From contig JAPTOF010000002.1 of assembly GCA_028554755.1 (NCBI GenBank), positions 16,121,001-16,185,000 on the forward strand: a stretch of DNA of 64,000 nucleotides. The letters are read 5' to 3'. Position 1 is the first letter of the stretch, and every line of letters begins with the position of its first letter. Positions 47,522-58,229 of this stretch are shown in pieces. Both the position numbers and the translations under genes were made by a program. Source of the stretch: Cordia subcordata (taxonomy: Eukaryota > Streptophyta > Magnoliopsida > Boraginales > Cordiaceae). Below the pieces are notes generated by a model. That model had not been told where the DNA came from and searched no databases. It saw only the letters and a list, made by a program, of their open reading frames with translations.

Positions 47522-49280
47522 AACAACCCTAAACCTTCTCCTTGCTTGTCCCAAGCAAGTCTAAACCTAAGTATATCTCAAGGATGGGAAAAAAAGGTTG
47601 CCTAAGGGATTGACTCGCTATCAAGGTGAACCTAAGGAGCATGGAGGGCTAATTTCTATTGTAGAGAGGTCCCTAAGCCTTTTTGGATCCTTTCTCTACT
47701 CATAAAGGGCCTCGCACATCACAAGAAATTCCTAAGCACCTAAACAACCACAAGCTTAGGAGTCTCATGCATGCACGCAGGATTTTGATATTTCGTGCCC
47801 CCTCGACTAACATGGCCTCCCTAACATACACATAGCTTTAAGATAAGGAAAGAAAGAATGTGCAAGCACAATGGCTCACAAATTGATATAAGAGCCTTAT
47901 TCACACGACACTAAAGAATAAAGAGGATAACTTGTGCTAAGTAGACATTATATCACTCATGCACTTATTCATTGAACTCTTTTTTTTTTTTTGGTGTTTT
48001 TTGGCTTTTTCCCCTTTTCATTTGTTTTCAATTTTTCAATATTTTCCATCTTTTTGCACCTTTTTTCCTTTTTTAATTTTTTTTGAATTTTTCATGCTTT
48101 TGCATCACATAACAAAAAGAAAAGAAAAAGGAAGGTTAAGGCACAAAAAAAAGAACCAATCAAGGATTGGACACTCATACAAACAACCCTTTTCAACCAC
48201 TCTTTCTAACCAATCCATGGGGTAGCTACAAGGTGCATTCTTAAAGGCACTCATTCCTTACAACTTTCAAGGGCATCCCCTCCAAGACTCGGATCTTCCT
48301 CTATTCCATTCACTCCCTTCAATGCAAACTTATATCACCAATCAATTGAGTCAATCACAAGAGTCAACAATCCTATCAACCAAGGGGTAAACGACTTTAG
48401 ATTCATTAAAAATTGAAAAATTTTCACCATTTTTAAGAACATAATGCAATCTACTTTAATTAAGCAAAAAAAGCAATAAGAACCAAACTCTTACGCCCTC
48501 AAACCTAAAATTTTCTTGTCCTCCAGCAAATAGAGCAAAGGCATGCAATAAGCAAATAGGCAATGTAAAGCAAGTATGAGTGGTAAGGAAGGGGTAGATA
48601 AGTGGGAACAAGTGGACAAAGGATAGATACAACCTTGCACTCTTGAAGCTTTCCATGCCAATGATGAACAATAACCCTGTTTTTCTACAAATCACAAACA
48701 CTTATAAAGAACAAGGTTAGTAGCATTGTCATGTAAGCTTGCATTAGCATGTGCACATTATAAGGCAAGGTGTATTCTATAGGAAAAGGGATAGGGGATC
48801 AACACTTATGTGGGGGAAAAGAAAGAAAATCAAATGAAAGGAAAATGAAATAAGAAATAGAAATACCAAAATTAACCTAGGTTGCCTCCTAGTAGCACTA
48901 ACCACGATGCCATCAGCCTGGTGATCATCTACTTATTACTAAACATCTAGGATGCCTCCTAGCAGTGCTAGATTTAACTCCTTCAGTCGGGTGATAATGT
49001 TAGGGCCAACGATACTTGTGGTCTTTGAATATGGATCGGCATACAAATATGTCAAGGCACAACTTAAAAGAAAAAAGATCATAGAGTATATAATCAATCA
49101 AATTATGTATATCACAATCCTTTTCAAGCACACATAATAACGGGACAAATGAAAAACCCGACACATCGAATATAAAGGAATGCTCTACAGTGTCATAGGC
49201 CATGGAAAAATCTAAAGCTTTAGGTCCCTTGTTCTTCTCCAATCTTAGTCTAGCAAGCTTGGTCTTTGCCATTAACCATC
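47522..49280 (-). other. 3' untranslated part of element A
   Basis: No coding frame. Read on the minus strand, it contains two copies of a box ending GCTAGGAGGCA (near 48885-48985), as in element B after its reading frame, a second polypurine-like box (48496-48529), A-rich runs matching those of B, and the terminal polypurine tract at 47528-47555. Confidence 0.7.
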
Positions 49281-51179
49281 TGACGTGTTGTATTTTTGTG
49301 TGTGTTTGCATTATTATTTGTCTATATTCTAGAAGTGTTTTAGTGTTTATTAGATAGCCTTAGTATAGTATTTATACTATATTTGAGCATACAAGGTTAT
49401 AATTGTACATAGTTGAGTTCAAGAGGTAAATGCTACTCTAATGGCTTATTTTGATGTTTTAGATGAGATTGAGAATTTATTGAAGATCAATGATGATAGA
49501 GATGGTTTGAGCAAGGATTAGAAGCATCATTGAAGATGAAAAGTGGAAGAAAATAATGTTGGGAAGCCCCCAGACAAAAATCAAGGCAACTAGAAGCAAA
49601 ACGGAGCAAAAATGAAGCCAAAAGAGAGCAAATAGACACTACCAGAACACTGGCTTTAGAGTACCCTTGCACCCCCCCTCTATTGCGCCAAAAATAATAG
49701 AAATCTTCTACTACCAGAATAGAGGTCCCTTGGTACTGGTGCACAAGTATAGGTGTTTCGATAGTCGTGGAAAATTGGCTATATAAGCCCTCTTTTGGCC
49801 ATTTTCTGTAACAACAAATATTTTTTCACACCTATCTCCTAAAGTCCTAATCCTTTCATCACCCACTTCTAACACACATACTAACACACACACCCACTTA
49901 GTTCTAAGCCTATTTTGGAGGATTACAACAACTTTTTGTGAGGATTTGCACAAGATTGTAGAAGAACAAGTAAGGATGGAAGGGGAGCTTTCTCAATCCT
50001 CTTTCATCTTCTTTTATTTTATGCTTGAGTAGATAGATTAGGATGACTAAACTTGTGTAATGGGTTGATTTTCATACTCTTTGTTATGGGATTCCACTGG
50101 CTTATATATATGCATACTTTGTTTTTTTCTTGACAAGCTTTATACCATTTTATGTCTATGTGTTTGATGTAATGCTTGAATGAGTTGTATGTATATAGAT
50201 TGAGTTGTATTTACTATAGAACACTTCTAATCCTTAGATTATGCATGTCTATGTATGTGATTATGGATAACATGAAGTGGGTTGGTTCTATTCATGTCTA
50301 TGTGGGTGTGAAACATGTCTTATAGTGAATACATGCTCAAATATTATTACATGTTGATGCTTAAATGTTTCCAATGGCTTAAATCAAACTTGATAGTGTT
50401 TGTATCGTGGATATGATGTCACATTCACAATGCCTTGCCTTAGAATATGTAGGATTGCACCTATTAGTCATCACTCCGCTCTAGTGTCCCTAGAACAACA
50501 GTGCACAAGTTAGAACTAGCTTAGATCGAGTCCTCTTTAGCTTTAAATTTAGCTAATAGGAGTCCAGGTAGGTTTAATTGATCATAGTAACCGTAAGTCT
50601 TAGCGTTAAATCTAGCTAATGGTTTAAGAGCTGGGTAGGTTTGTTCTAGGACACCTAGGTAGCTTTCTAGCCTCTCCTATGGCCTTAGGTATATAAGGAC
50701 CATGCCGTAGCTCTAAGTATACATGCTCAGGATGAATTCGCACCGAGTACTAGGGTGTAATTAGGATACTAGCTAGTGGCCTAGTATTATAGCATTCCAC
50801 TAGTGGTCTAGTATTATAGCATTCCATTAGAAAAATCAATCCCCAAATCCCATAGCAAAGAGGTAGAAGGTCACCTAGTAGCAAATGTAGGTCACCTTAT
50901 CACCTTACCATAAGTTTAATCTCCCTAAATTAGATTAGTTCTCAATTTTCCTTTCTAGCATGCATAGTGTAGTTCTTTTATGTTTCTTCTTTAGCTCCCT
51001 AAAATCCAAAAAGACCTAAAAAGATGATTAGTTTAGGCTTATTTTCAAGCTACCACTAGAACACACTAGCTTAGGATTTTACCATACTTTGAGCCTCCCT
51101 GTAGTTTGACACCCACTCTCGCATACATCGATTCGTTCACTTACAGGTCTTTAGGGCTTGTACTACTAGAGACACATCA
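49281..51179 (+). repeat. Solo LTR (E), Athila-like, target duplication CCATC
   Basis: 1899 bases, TGACGTGTTG...GACACATCA, flanked by perfect CCATC (49276-49280 and 51180-51184). It lies inside the 3' region of element A. Hairpins occur near 50528-50550 (TTAGCT with AGCTAA) and 50598-50618. It resembles solo LTR F in layout and ends. Confidence 0.92.
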
Positions 51180-51184
51180 CCATC

Positions 51185-51978
51185 CTATAACCTTCTTTTG
51201 ATAATCAAGGGTTACATACACCCCTTGTCCAAGTGTCGAAAAAGCATCCAAAGTATAAAGGATGGGAAGAGTGTGAACAAACCCTACATGAATATGCTCA
51301 AAGTGGGATGGTGTAAATGTGTGCTCACTAAGGAGACTCAATAATAGGAAGGAAGGGAGAGTCATCAAATCAAATAGAGTTGGATGACATGGAATCAATG
51401 GGAGAACATGAAGGAATTGACCCGAAAGAGGAAGAATAGGGAGTAAAGGTCATGGGCTTACTCTCACTAACGAAAGACTCGTGTTCATCCCAAAAATGGT
51501 TAATCTCATCAAGTAGTTCGCTCGTAGAGAGTTTAGAAGAAGGTTTTAGCAATGACTCATCAAAGATACCCAAGGACCTATATATCATAAGCTTAAGTTC
51601 TTCAATCTCTTTCCTAAGAGTCTTCATACATTGGTCATTTACTTTAACACTGAAATCTACAACTCCAACAGACTTCTCAGGCCTAAGATCAAAGATAGGC
51701 ATGAAACTCTTCTCAATAGGTGTCTCCAAATCCACTTTAGCTCATATCTCATCAAATGCTTCAATGAATTCATTGCTAAGGGATATCGTCTCACAACCAT
51801 ACTCCCCAACACATGCTTCCATCACGTTGACCATAAAGCATTTATTTTCAAATTCATCCTCGTGATGAACCCTATGTATACAAACAGAGGGATCTAGGCC
51901 TTTCAAGTTTGGATTGGAAAAATTAGCCTCAAATAACTCATCAAGCCTAGAATCATCAACTGTAGAAGTAGAATTCAC
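51185..51978 (-). pseudogene. Unrecognised C-terminal coding region of element A (shared with B)
   Basis: Read on the minus strand from 51978 to 51370 and on to about 51187, with stops between pieces. It matches element B's reading frame: LMIYRSLGIFDESL here against RMIYGSLWMFDDSL in B, and YVTLDYQKKVIGW against FLALDYEKKALGW. A coiled-coil-like stretch (CMKTLRKEIEELKLM) precedes. It follows the protease directly, where reverse transcriptase would be expected in an autonomous Athila. Function unknown; similarity to a known domain was not recognised. Confidence 0.7.
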
Positions 51979-52490
51979 TTATCTCCTCTCAAATGACTCC
52001 GAATCAAACCTTATTATAAGCTCCTCAGGCTTTCTCAACTTACCATTAGTAGCCGTATCTCCCTCAACATGATCTTTAACACATAAGTACACAACATCAA
52101 TCATGAGACAATATTCATTTCCTCTACCTAAACTCATTCTATTAGTAGTCTCTGCAACCTTTATAGTAGACCTCAAATTTCCAAACTTAATTTCTAACAA
52201 CCCTGACTTGTAATGAATAACTAAATTGTGGCAAGAAAATGGACGGCCTAAAAGAATAGGCATGGCATGCCCAGAGTTATGACCCAAATCCATGTCTAGA
52301 ACTATGAAATCCGCAAGGTACACGAATCCATCAACCTAAGCCATCACATCCTCTATCACACCTCGTGCTCAGATCTATTAGCTAGCTAAAGTGTAACATA
52401 AGTGGGTGACAACTCTCTTCGCCCTAGCTACTCATAGACAGAATATGGGATGAGATTCACACTAGAGTCTAAATCTAATAGTGCATGATC
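51979..52490 (-). pseudogene. Retroviral-type aspartic protease of element A
   Basis: On the minus strand the active-site region reads LLDLDSSVNLIPYS (about 52443-52489), where Gypsy proteases of this group usually have DLGAS, so the Gly and Ala positions are changed. Downstream YLADFIVLDM and MPILLGRPF (about 52230-52320) are the typical second half. Two stops between the halves look like CAG-to-TAG changes. This frame is contiguous with the unrecognised region. Confidence 0.82.
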
Positions 52491-52571
52491 AATGTAGGTG
52501 CTCAAGTAAGGGTTGTCCTCTCGTGAGTACCTTTGTGTCGCATAAACTTGCTTTTGAATGAACTCAAAAAA

Positions 52572-52996
52572 TTACAGGGCCAAGAGGCAAGCTATGGTTT
52601 TATGTATGGACTCAAAACACAAGGCACAAACTTCCATAATCGAAAAGGTGGATGAGGAACCAACGGGATTAGTTCTATAACCTTGAGAGGAAAGACTCAA
52701 TGAAATAAATTGATCTAAATTGCGCGTTAGAGCTCTAACCTCTGTAGATAGGTCAGATGATGAAACACCTATCTCATTAAAACTTATTCTATTGGCTCCC
52801 CTACTAGACCTAACCATAGCACTATTTTGGAATGAATCTTTGGCTAAGGGTTTCATCCTTTCCCAAGCTTCACTAGGCCTAAGATTGCAAAAACCACTCT
52901 CGGGCATAGCATTCACTAACATCTTTTGTTTCTCATTCAGGCCTCTGAAGAAATATCGAAAAAGGTCATGTGTGCCATAACCGTGCCATGGACATT
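52572..52996 (-). pseudogene. gag of element A, C-terminal piece
   Basis: Continues the gag frame interrupted by element B: WHGYGTHDLFRYFFRGL, then SEAWERMKPLAKDSF. It ends with a CCHC knuckle CALCFESIHKTIAC (about 52587-52628), which has Ile rather than Gly before His. The first residues of the open frame beyond 52996 belong to LTR B and are not gag. Confidence 0.88.
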
Positions 52997-54549
52997 TGAT
53001 GTGTGTCATTTGTGCATGTTTGCATCTAGTTTTTGCATGCATATTTAAGGGTGTTTAGAGTATAATTGAGTGCGCTTAGTATAAAGTTTATGCATATTTG
53101 TTAATATTTATACATAATGTATTTAGGTGCATAAATACTATACTAAGTATTATATTCCATGTTTTAGGACTGTTTTGGAAGGGTTCAAGCTTATGCGAGG
53201 AAGAAATGAGCTAACGGATGAAGACCGGAAGAAAAGAAATAAAGAAGAGATCATTCTGATCTAGTCGGTCAACTTAGAAGAAGAGCCGGTCGACCGTCTA
53301 GGTCGACTGGCCACTCCAGAGAATAAAAGATTGAAGCCGGTCGAGTTCCTCAAGAAGCCGGTCGACCGGCTGTGCGCTGAAGAAATCCATAAAACGCTCG
53401 TTTCAGCTCATTTTCAAGGGAGGAACTTTTATTTCTTAAATACTAATAAATCCTAACCCTTTGCCCACTTCACAAAACACCCTAAACCACCATCTAAACC
53501 CCACACCAAGCTAGAATTGAAGCATTAAAGAAAGATTCGAAGGATTTGTACGGATTTGGAAGCAAGAATTTAGGGAAGTTCTTCTTGTTCTTTCTCTATT
53601 TCTTGTAAATATGTTGCTAGATTAGGCTAGATTTAGGGTTGATTGTTGTTGTATATTAGATTAGGGCTTTGAATAATGGATTTGTGTAGATCTTTGGCTC
53701 TTAATACATGTTTATTTACATAAATTTATGGCATGATTCAATATGTCTATGTATTGGAAATCAAACATGTCTATGTGTTTGTTAAAATGCCTAAGTGAAT
53801 ATGCATGTGTTATTTATGCTTCAAATGCTCTTATCTACTTATATGGGTGATGTGATTGTGCTTAATCTCGTGGCTTTGCTTAGTAGAGTAGGCTTTAGCT
53901 TTAAATCCAGCTAATAGGTTAGATGCTATGCTTAGTCGAGTTTAGGTGCTAGTCCTTGGCTTTAAATCCAGCCAAGTGGATAAGTTAACCTAGACTAGAG
54001 TATCCCTCACCCACGTTAGTGTTGGTTAATTGAGCTTTAATGTCACGTAGTGTTTAGGTGCTAGTCCTTGGCTTTAAATCCAGCCAAGAGGATAAGTTCT
54101 AAGCACGGATTGCGTAGGCTAGGAGGGATTGGCCCTTAGCTTTAAATCCAGCTAACGGGTTGAACCACTAGTATTGGTTAAGAGAGCCCCCGATCAACAC
54201 AACGACAATAGAAATCCCGAGCCCTAGATAGACCTCATTTGTTATCATAGCCCAAGTCTTGTTGCAATGCAATCGCCCTAGGTCCCCTTCTTCTTTATTA
54301 GTGTTTCCTTCCTTAGTTTGGCTCCTTTAAGTTCCTCCATAGATTAGTTTTTTTATTTTCCTTTTTCCGAGCTCCCTTCCATCCTAAAGTAAGTACACAC
54401 ACACACGTAGCTAGTTTAAGGCACCCGAGCACATAGAGGCTAAACTAAGGTAGCCTCCATGTGGATTCGACCCCGCACTTGCACACACTGTACTACACAC
54501 GTCCCGTGCGCTTGCGGCTATTAAGGTTTGTGCTCAAATAGCGGTATCA
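52997..54549 (+). repeat. 5' LTR of element B
   Basis: 1553 bases, TGATGTGTGTC...GGTATCA. Contains two GTCGACCG palindrome modules (53280-53375), four hairpins (53895-54155), and a GATTCGACCCCGCACT end segment near 54466. It has a 21-base segment near 53270-53290 absent from the other LTR. Confidence 0.96.
53895..54155 (+). other. Array of four short hairpins in LTR B
   Basis: Stems and positions: TTAGCT 53895-53900 with AGCTAA 53909-53914; CTTGGCT 53955-53961 with AGCCAAG 53970-53976; CTTGGCT 54067-54073 with AGCCAAG 54082-54088; TTAGCT 54136-54141 with AGCTAA 54150-54155. All share the 8-base loop TTAAATCC. The A-T pair in two stems is a G-C pair in the other two. Comparable arrays sit in the 3' LTR of B and in A, C, D, E and F. 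Confidence 0.85.
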
Positions 54550-54551
54550 AG

Positions 54552-54575
54552 TTTTTGGCGCTGTTGTCGGGGAGG
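54552..54575 (+). other. Primer binding site of element B (tRNA-Asp type)
   Basis: TTTTTGGCGCTGTTGTCGGG follows the LTR within two bases. It resembles the TGGCGCCGTTGCCGGGGA site used by Athila elements, with two C-to-T differences. Confidence 0.8.
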
Positions 54576-54760
54576 CACGGTATTGGTTCTTTGTGTGCTT
54601 TTGTGTTTGCGATTGGTTGCTTGCGTGTGCACTATCTTTACTTGCTTTCCATTTTTTGAAAAAAAAAAATTAGAAAAAATTTTTTTTCTCAAAAAAAAAA
54701 AAAAATAAAAAATAAAAAAAAAATTGACTGTGAAGGGGTTTTACTTGTGATTCATTGAAT

Positions 54761-55575
54761 ATGACTGATCCTAATGCTTCTTGGTGGTCACTTGTATCCT
54801 CTTCCCCACTACCCGAACGTGTCCCTTATATATGTCACTTGTGTGGAAGTTTCATGCATCCTACAGTTTTCTGTCCCCACGAGAATTCCCCACCTAGGGT
54901 TAGTGCTACTAATGACCCCTATAGTCATGCAACATCTCATGCATCTTCATTTAGTAATCATGACTATAGGGATGCATATTCTTGTTATTGCAATCATTGT
55001 GGAAGCTGTGCTCATTTTCCTAGTGCTTGTCCTACCTTCCACCCTCATTCCCGATTGCATGCAATACCCTATGCCCCTAGCAATTATATGCCCATGCATG
55101 CATCTACATCTAGCTATCATGATTCTAGGGAGCAACATCATACATTTTCACAATGGGGTCAAGATGACTCTTTATTCCATTCACCTTCTAGTTTCGATTG
55201 TCCACCTCCAACACCTTCTTTTTCCACCCATTCCTCTCCCGAGTTTTTTTATGGTTATGTGCAAAATGATTTTCAAAATGACTACCTTTTCACTCGGTTG
55301 AGCCCTCTTCTTTTAGGTTTTCTTCTCAAGAGGAAACACTTGACTATCTCTTATCCCTCATCCAATCTAGCCAAGAACAACTTGAGAGTTTGAAGCGAGA
55401 CACCAAATCTTTTGGTGTGTCCTTGGAGAGAGTGGTTGAGAGTGTGCAACTCATGAGTGAGAATGTTGAGATTCCTTTAGAAAGAGTTGAAGAGATAGGA
55501 GAAAGACCTAGAAATGAGAGAAATAGTGGTGAAAAAGATGATGTTTTGGAGAGAAGATTAGAAAAAAGGGGTTGA
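54761..55575 (+). CDS. Element B protein, N-terminal part with two CCHC zinc knuckles
   Basis: From ATG 54761, residues 25-38 (CHLCGSFMHPTVFC) and 77-90 (CNHCGSCAHFPSAC) match the CCHC spacing C-2-C-4-H-4-C. The usual Gly before His is Met or Ala. A Ser/His/Pro-rich segment follows. The frame stops at 55391-55393, but coding-like sequence (DYLLSLIQSSQEQLESLKRD) continues in the -1 frame from about 55315 to 55575, with a probable coiled coil. No capsid domain precedes the knuckles, unlike normal gag. Nucleic-acid binding is likely; other roles are unknown. Confidence 0.65.
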
Positions 55576-56710
55576 TGGAGAGATCACATCTTGTAGTGAG
55601 GATGAGAATGAGCTTAATGATAATTTGGTTCTTGATGACTCTTATGAATATGTTTTAGAGGAAACAGTACCCTATCCTCTTGCGCTTTCGATGCCACCTA
55701 ATGAGTCACGTGAATCTAACCTTCTCTCTCTTCCTACATTACCCACACACATGGAGGCTGAGTCTTATGTCGATAGTACTCAATTGCATTCCGAGTCGGC
55801 ATTTAGGGAGTTTAGCGCGCATTCTCCCCTTGACCATTCATGCATACATGATGAGGAATCCGTTGAGTCCCCATTGCCCCCTCCATTAGTGTCTACCTCG
55901 TATGAAGAGCATGATGGTGAGATGACACCCACTAGTGATAAATGTGTTGTCGAATTTAAAGAGACTTTAGCTAATGAAAGTTTAAAGTCATCCATTGGGG
56001 AAAACAAGACATCAATTTCGGAGATTTTAGATGATAAGTTTCTTGGAGTTAAAAATCATGATGTTGAAGAGAATAGCAACTCTAAGAAGACACATAAGAA
56101 AGGAATTGATGTGCTTGGAAGAATGATCTATGGGTCTCTTTGGATGTTTGATGATTCATTGATGGAAATAGAGCCCATTAAGATCAAATCCACCCTTCGT
56201 GAGGAGTTAGAACGACCTAGGCTTGATCAAGTTATATCTTGTGGAGACGAAGAGTGTAGTACATCCACCTCCTATATCGTTGCTCCTTCTTCTCCAAATG
56301 TCGTTCGAACCCCCATTTCCTATTCCATTGAGTCTTCCTTTTTGGAGTTCACGTTTGTGCCTTCATACATGGAACATTTTCATCTAGGGTTAGAAAGCAC
56401 GTTTCCCATGTTGCATGCATTAGACCTATCTTTGACCTATGGGGAAAGTGTGTTCCTAGCCCTTGATTATGAGAAGAAGGCATTGGGGTGGCTAATTAAA
56501 GAGCAAGCGGGACATGATTCTTCACGTTTGAGCATGCTTCATTCCACACTTGCGCATTCATTTGATATTTTAGGGTGGGATCTTGAAAAGAGGTGCATCA
56601 TGCATTCATTGCCCCAACCTTTAGTGCATGACCCTTTTCCCTCTACATTCTGTGCTTTGATGATTATCCGGCAATTTGTGCCACGCAACTTTAAACATAT
56701 TTTACTCTAA
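55565..56710 (+). CDS. Element B protein, long C-terminal region of unknown function
   Basis: Open from about 55565 through 55625 to a TAA at 56708-56710. It is Glu/Ser-rich and acidic at first, then has a compact block (MIYGSLWMFDDSL near 56127) and a C-terminal block with LDYEKKALGW near 56461-56490. The counterpart in element A follows a protease. It joins the upstream knuckle frame only through a +1 change at the A run near 55562-55567. I do not recognise the family. Conservation between A and B suggests it was once a working protein. Confidence 0.6.
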   Translation, partial: KGVDGEITSCSEDENELNDNLVLDDSYEYVLEETVPYPLALSMPPNESRESNLLSLPTLPTHMEAESYVDSTQLHSESAFREFSAHSPLDHSCIHDEESVESPLPPPLVSTSYEEHDGEMTPTSDKCVVEFKETLANESLKSSIGENKTSISEILDDKFLGVKNHDVEENSNSKKTHKKGIDVLGRMIYGSLWMFDDSLMEIEPIKIKSTLREELERPRLDQVISCGDEECSTSTSYIVAPSSPNVVRTPISYSIESSFLEFTFVPSYMEHFHLGLESTFPMLHALDLSLTYGESVFLALDYEKKALGWLIKEQAGHDSSRLSMLHSTLAHSFDILGWDLEKRCIMHSLPQPLVHDPFPSTFCALMIIRQFVPRNFKHILL

Positions 56711-58229
56711 CATTGGCGCCCGGTTGGAGGCGTTAAATCCAGCGCTACTAGGAGGCACCCTAGGCTTGTTCATATTTTTCTTGTATTTATTTGCCTTTGC
56801 CTTTGTATATAGTAGATTAGTTTTCTTGTACTTATTCTTACTTTGTACATAATAGATTAGATTGCTTTTGTTTATCTTACCTTTTTTATATTTTAGGATT
56901 TCTTTTGTTTATTTTCATTCTTAGTAGGTTAGATTTTTACTCCCTTACTTGTTCTTGCTCCTTTCCTTCATTTGTGCATCAATCCCTTACCCCGTGTTTA
57001 TATCCTTATTTATCATTTCAAATGTCAATGTGAGCTTGCATAGCATATCTTCTAATGTCTTCTTTGTTTTTTGAGCATTAGTGCTTTCCACAAAAGATAG
57101 AGGCTAGTAGATCATTGGATTGTCTTTGGCATTTGCGGACTACATGGAAACAAGGTTGTATCTATCCATCTTTTACTTGTCCTTATCTATCCCTCTCCGC
57201 ATTCCCCATATGTATTTCATGTTGATTACTTGTCATGTAGTTTTGTGCTTTTTGCTTGAGGACAAGCAAAGTTTAGGTTTGGGGGTGTGGTTGTTCATTT
57301 ATTGTTTATATCATATTTGGGATAGATTTGCTTGCCATATCTTATTTTTTGCTTAAAATGTGTTCAAATTTTTCATTTTTTTTGCATATTTTGAGTTAGT
57401 TTATCTCCACGTTGGTTGGAGAGTTGGCTTTTGTTATTGACTTATTGATTGGAGAAGATAAGGGTGTATTATGGGGAGTAAATGGAGTGTAGGGTATAAC
57501 CTAGACTTTGAAGAGAATCCTTTTGAAAACTGTGGGGAGTGAGTATTTCCAAGAATGCACCTTGTAGTTTCCCCACAACTTGGTTAGAAAAAGTGTTTTT
57601 AAAGGGTTGTTGATATGAGTGCCCATTCCTTGATTGGTTCTTTTAGTTTGCCTTAGCCTCTTCTTTTTCCTTTCTTTTTGTTCTATTTATGTATTGAAAA
57701 AAAAAAAGCAAACAAAAACGAAAAAAAAAAATGAGAAAAAGAGAAAAGCCAAAAGGCAACAAAAAGATTGAAAAGTGAAGTATGTTGAATAAGTGTCAAG
57801 TGACATAATGTCAATTTGACATAAGTATCTCTTTTGTTCTTTCATGTGTTATGAATAAGGCTCTTACGTCAATGTGAGCCATTGTGATGTAACTTCTCTT
57901 TCTTGTATCTTTGGGGCTAAGTGCATATTGGGAGGCCATGTTAGTTGATAAAGCACGAAGTATCAACATCCCGAATGCGTGAGTTGGAATCCTAAGTTTG
58001 TGATGGGTCTAGCTACTTGGTGACATTCCCAAGAGGTGTGAGAACTCTTGTGATCAAAGGAAGGATCCAAAAAAGACTAGGGAAGCCCTTACATGAAAAG
58101 AATGGCCCCTTGTACCCCTTGGATGCGAAAAGATAACAAGTCAATGCAATTGGCAACTCTTTGAAAAGCATGAGGATAAACTTCATTTAGGCTTACTTGA
58201 GGACAAGCAAGGGGAAGGTTTGGGGGTGT
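56711..58229 (+). other. 3' untranslated region of element B
   Basis: Begins CATTGGCGCCCGGTTGG, then GTTAAATCCAGCGC and CTAGGAGGC boxes also present in A. It contains a first polypurine-like box at 57254-57288 (GGACAAGCAAAG then GGTTTGGGGG) and the terminal one at 58196-58229 (GGACAAGCAAGGGGAAGG then TTTGGGGG). An A-rich tract at 57700-57770 lies between them. No gene. Confidence 0.75.

Noticed and set aside
51452..51897. Plus-strand open frame of 137 aa in element A
   Set aside because: It is the antisense of the minus-strand coding region shared with element B; the minus-strand reading has the homology.
53895..54155. Regularly spaced repeats suggesting a CRISPR-like array
   Set aside because: The repeats are short hairpins of two alternating types within a plant LTR, with no unique spacers of fixed length and no associated genes.
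54774..55301. Leu/Ile-rich 175-aa frame overlapping element B's knuckle frame
   Set aside because: Off-frame shadow; the overlapping frame has the two CCHC motifs.
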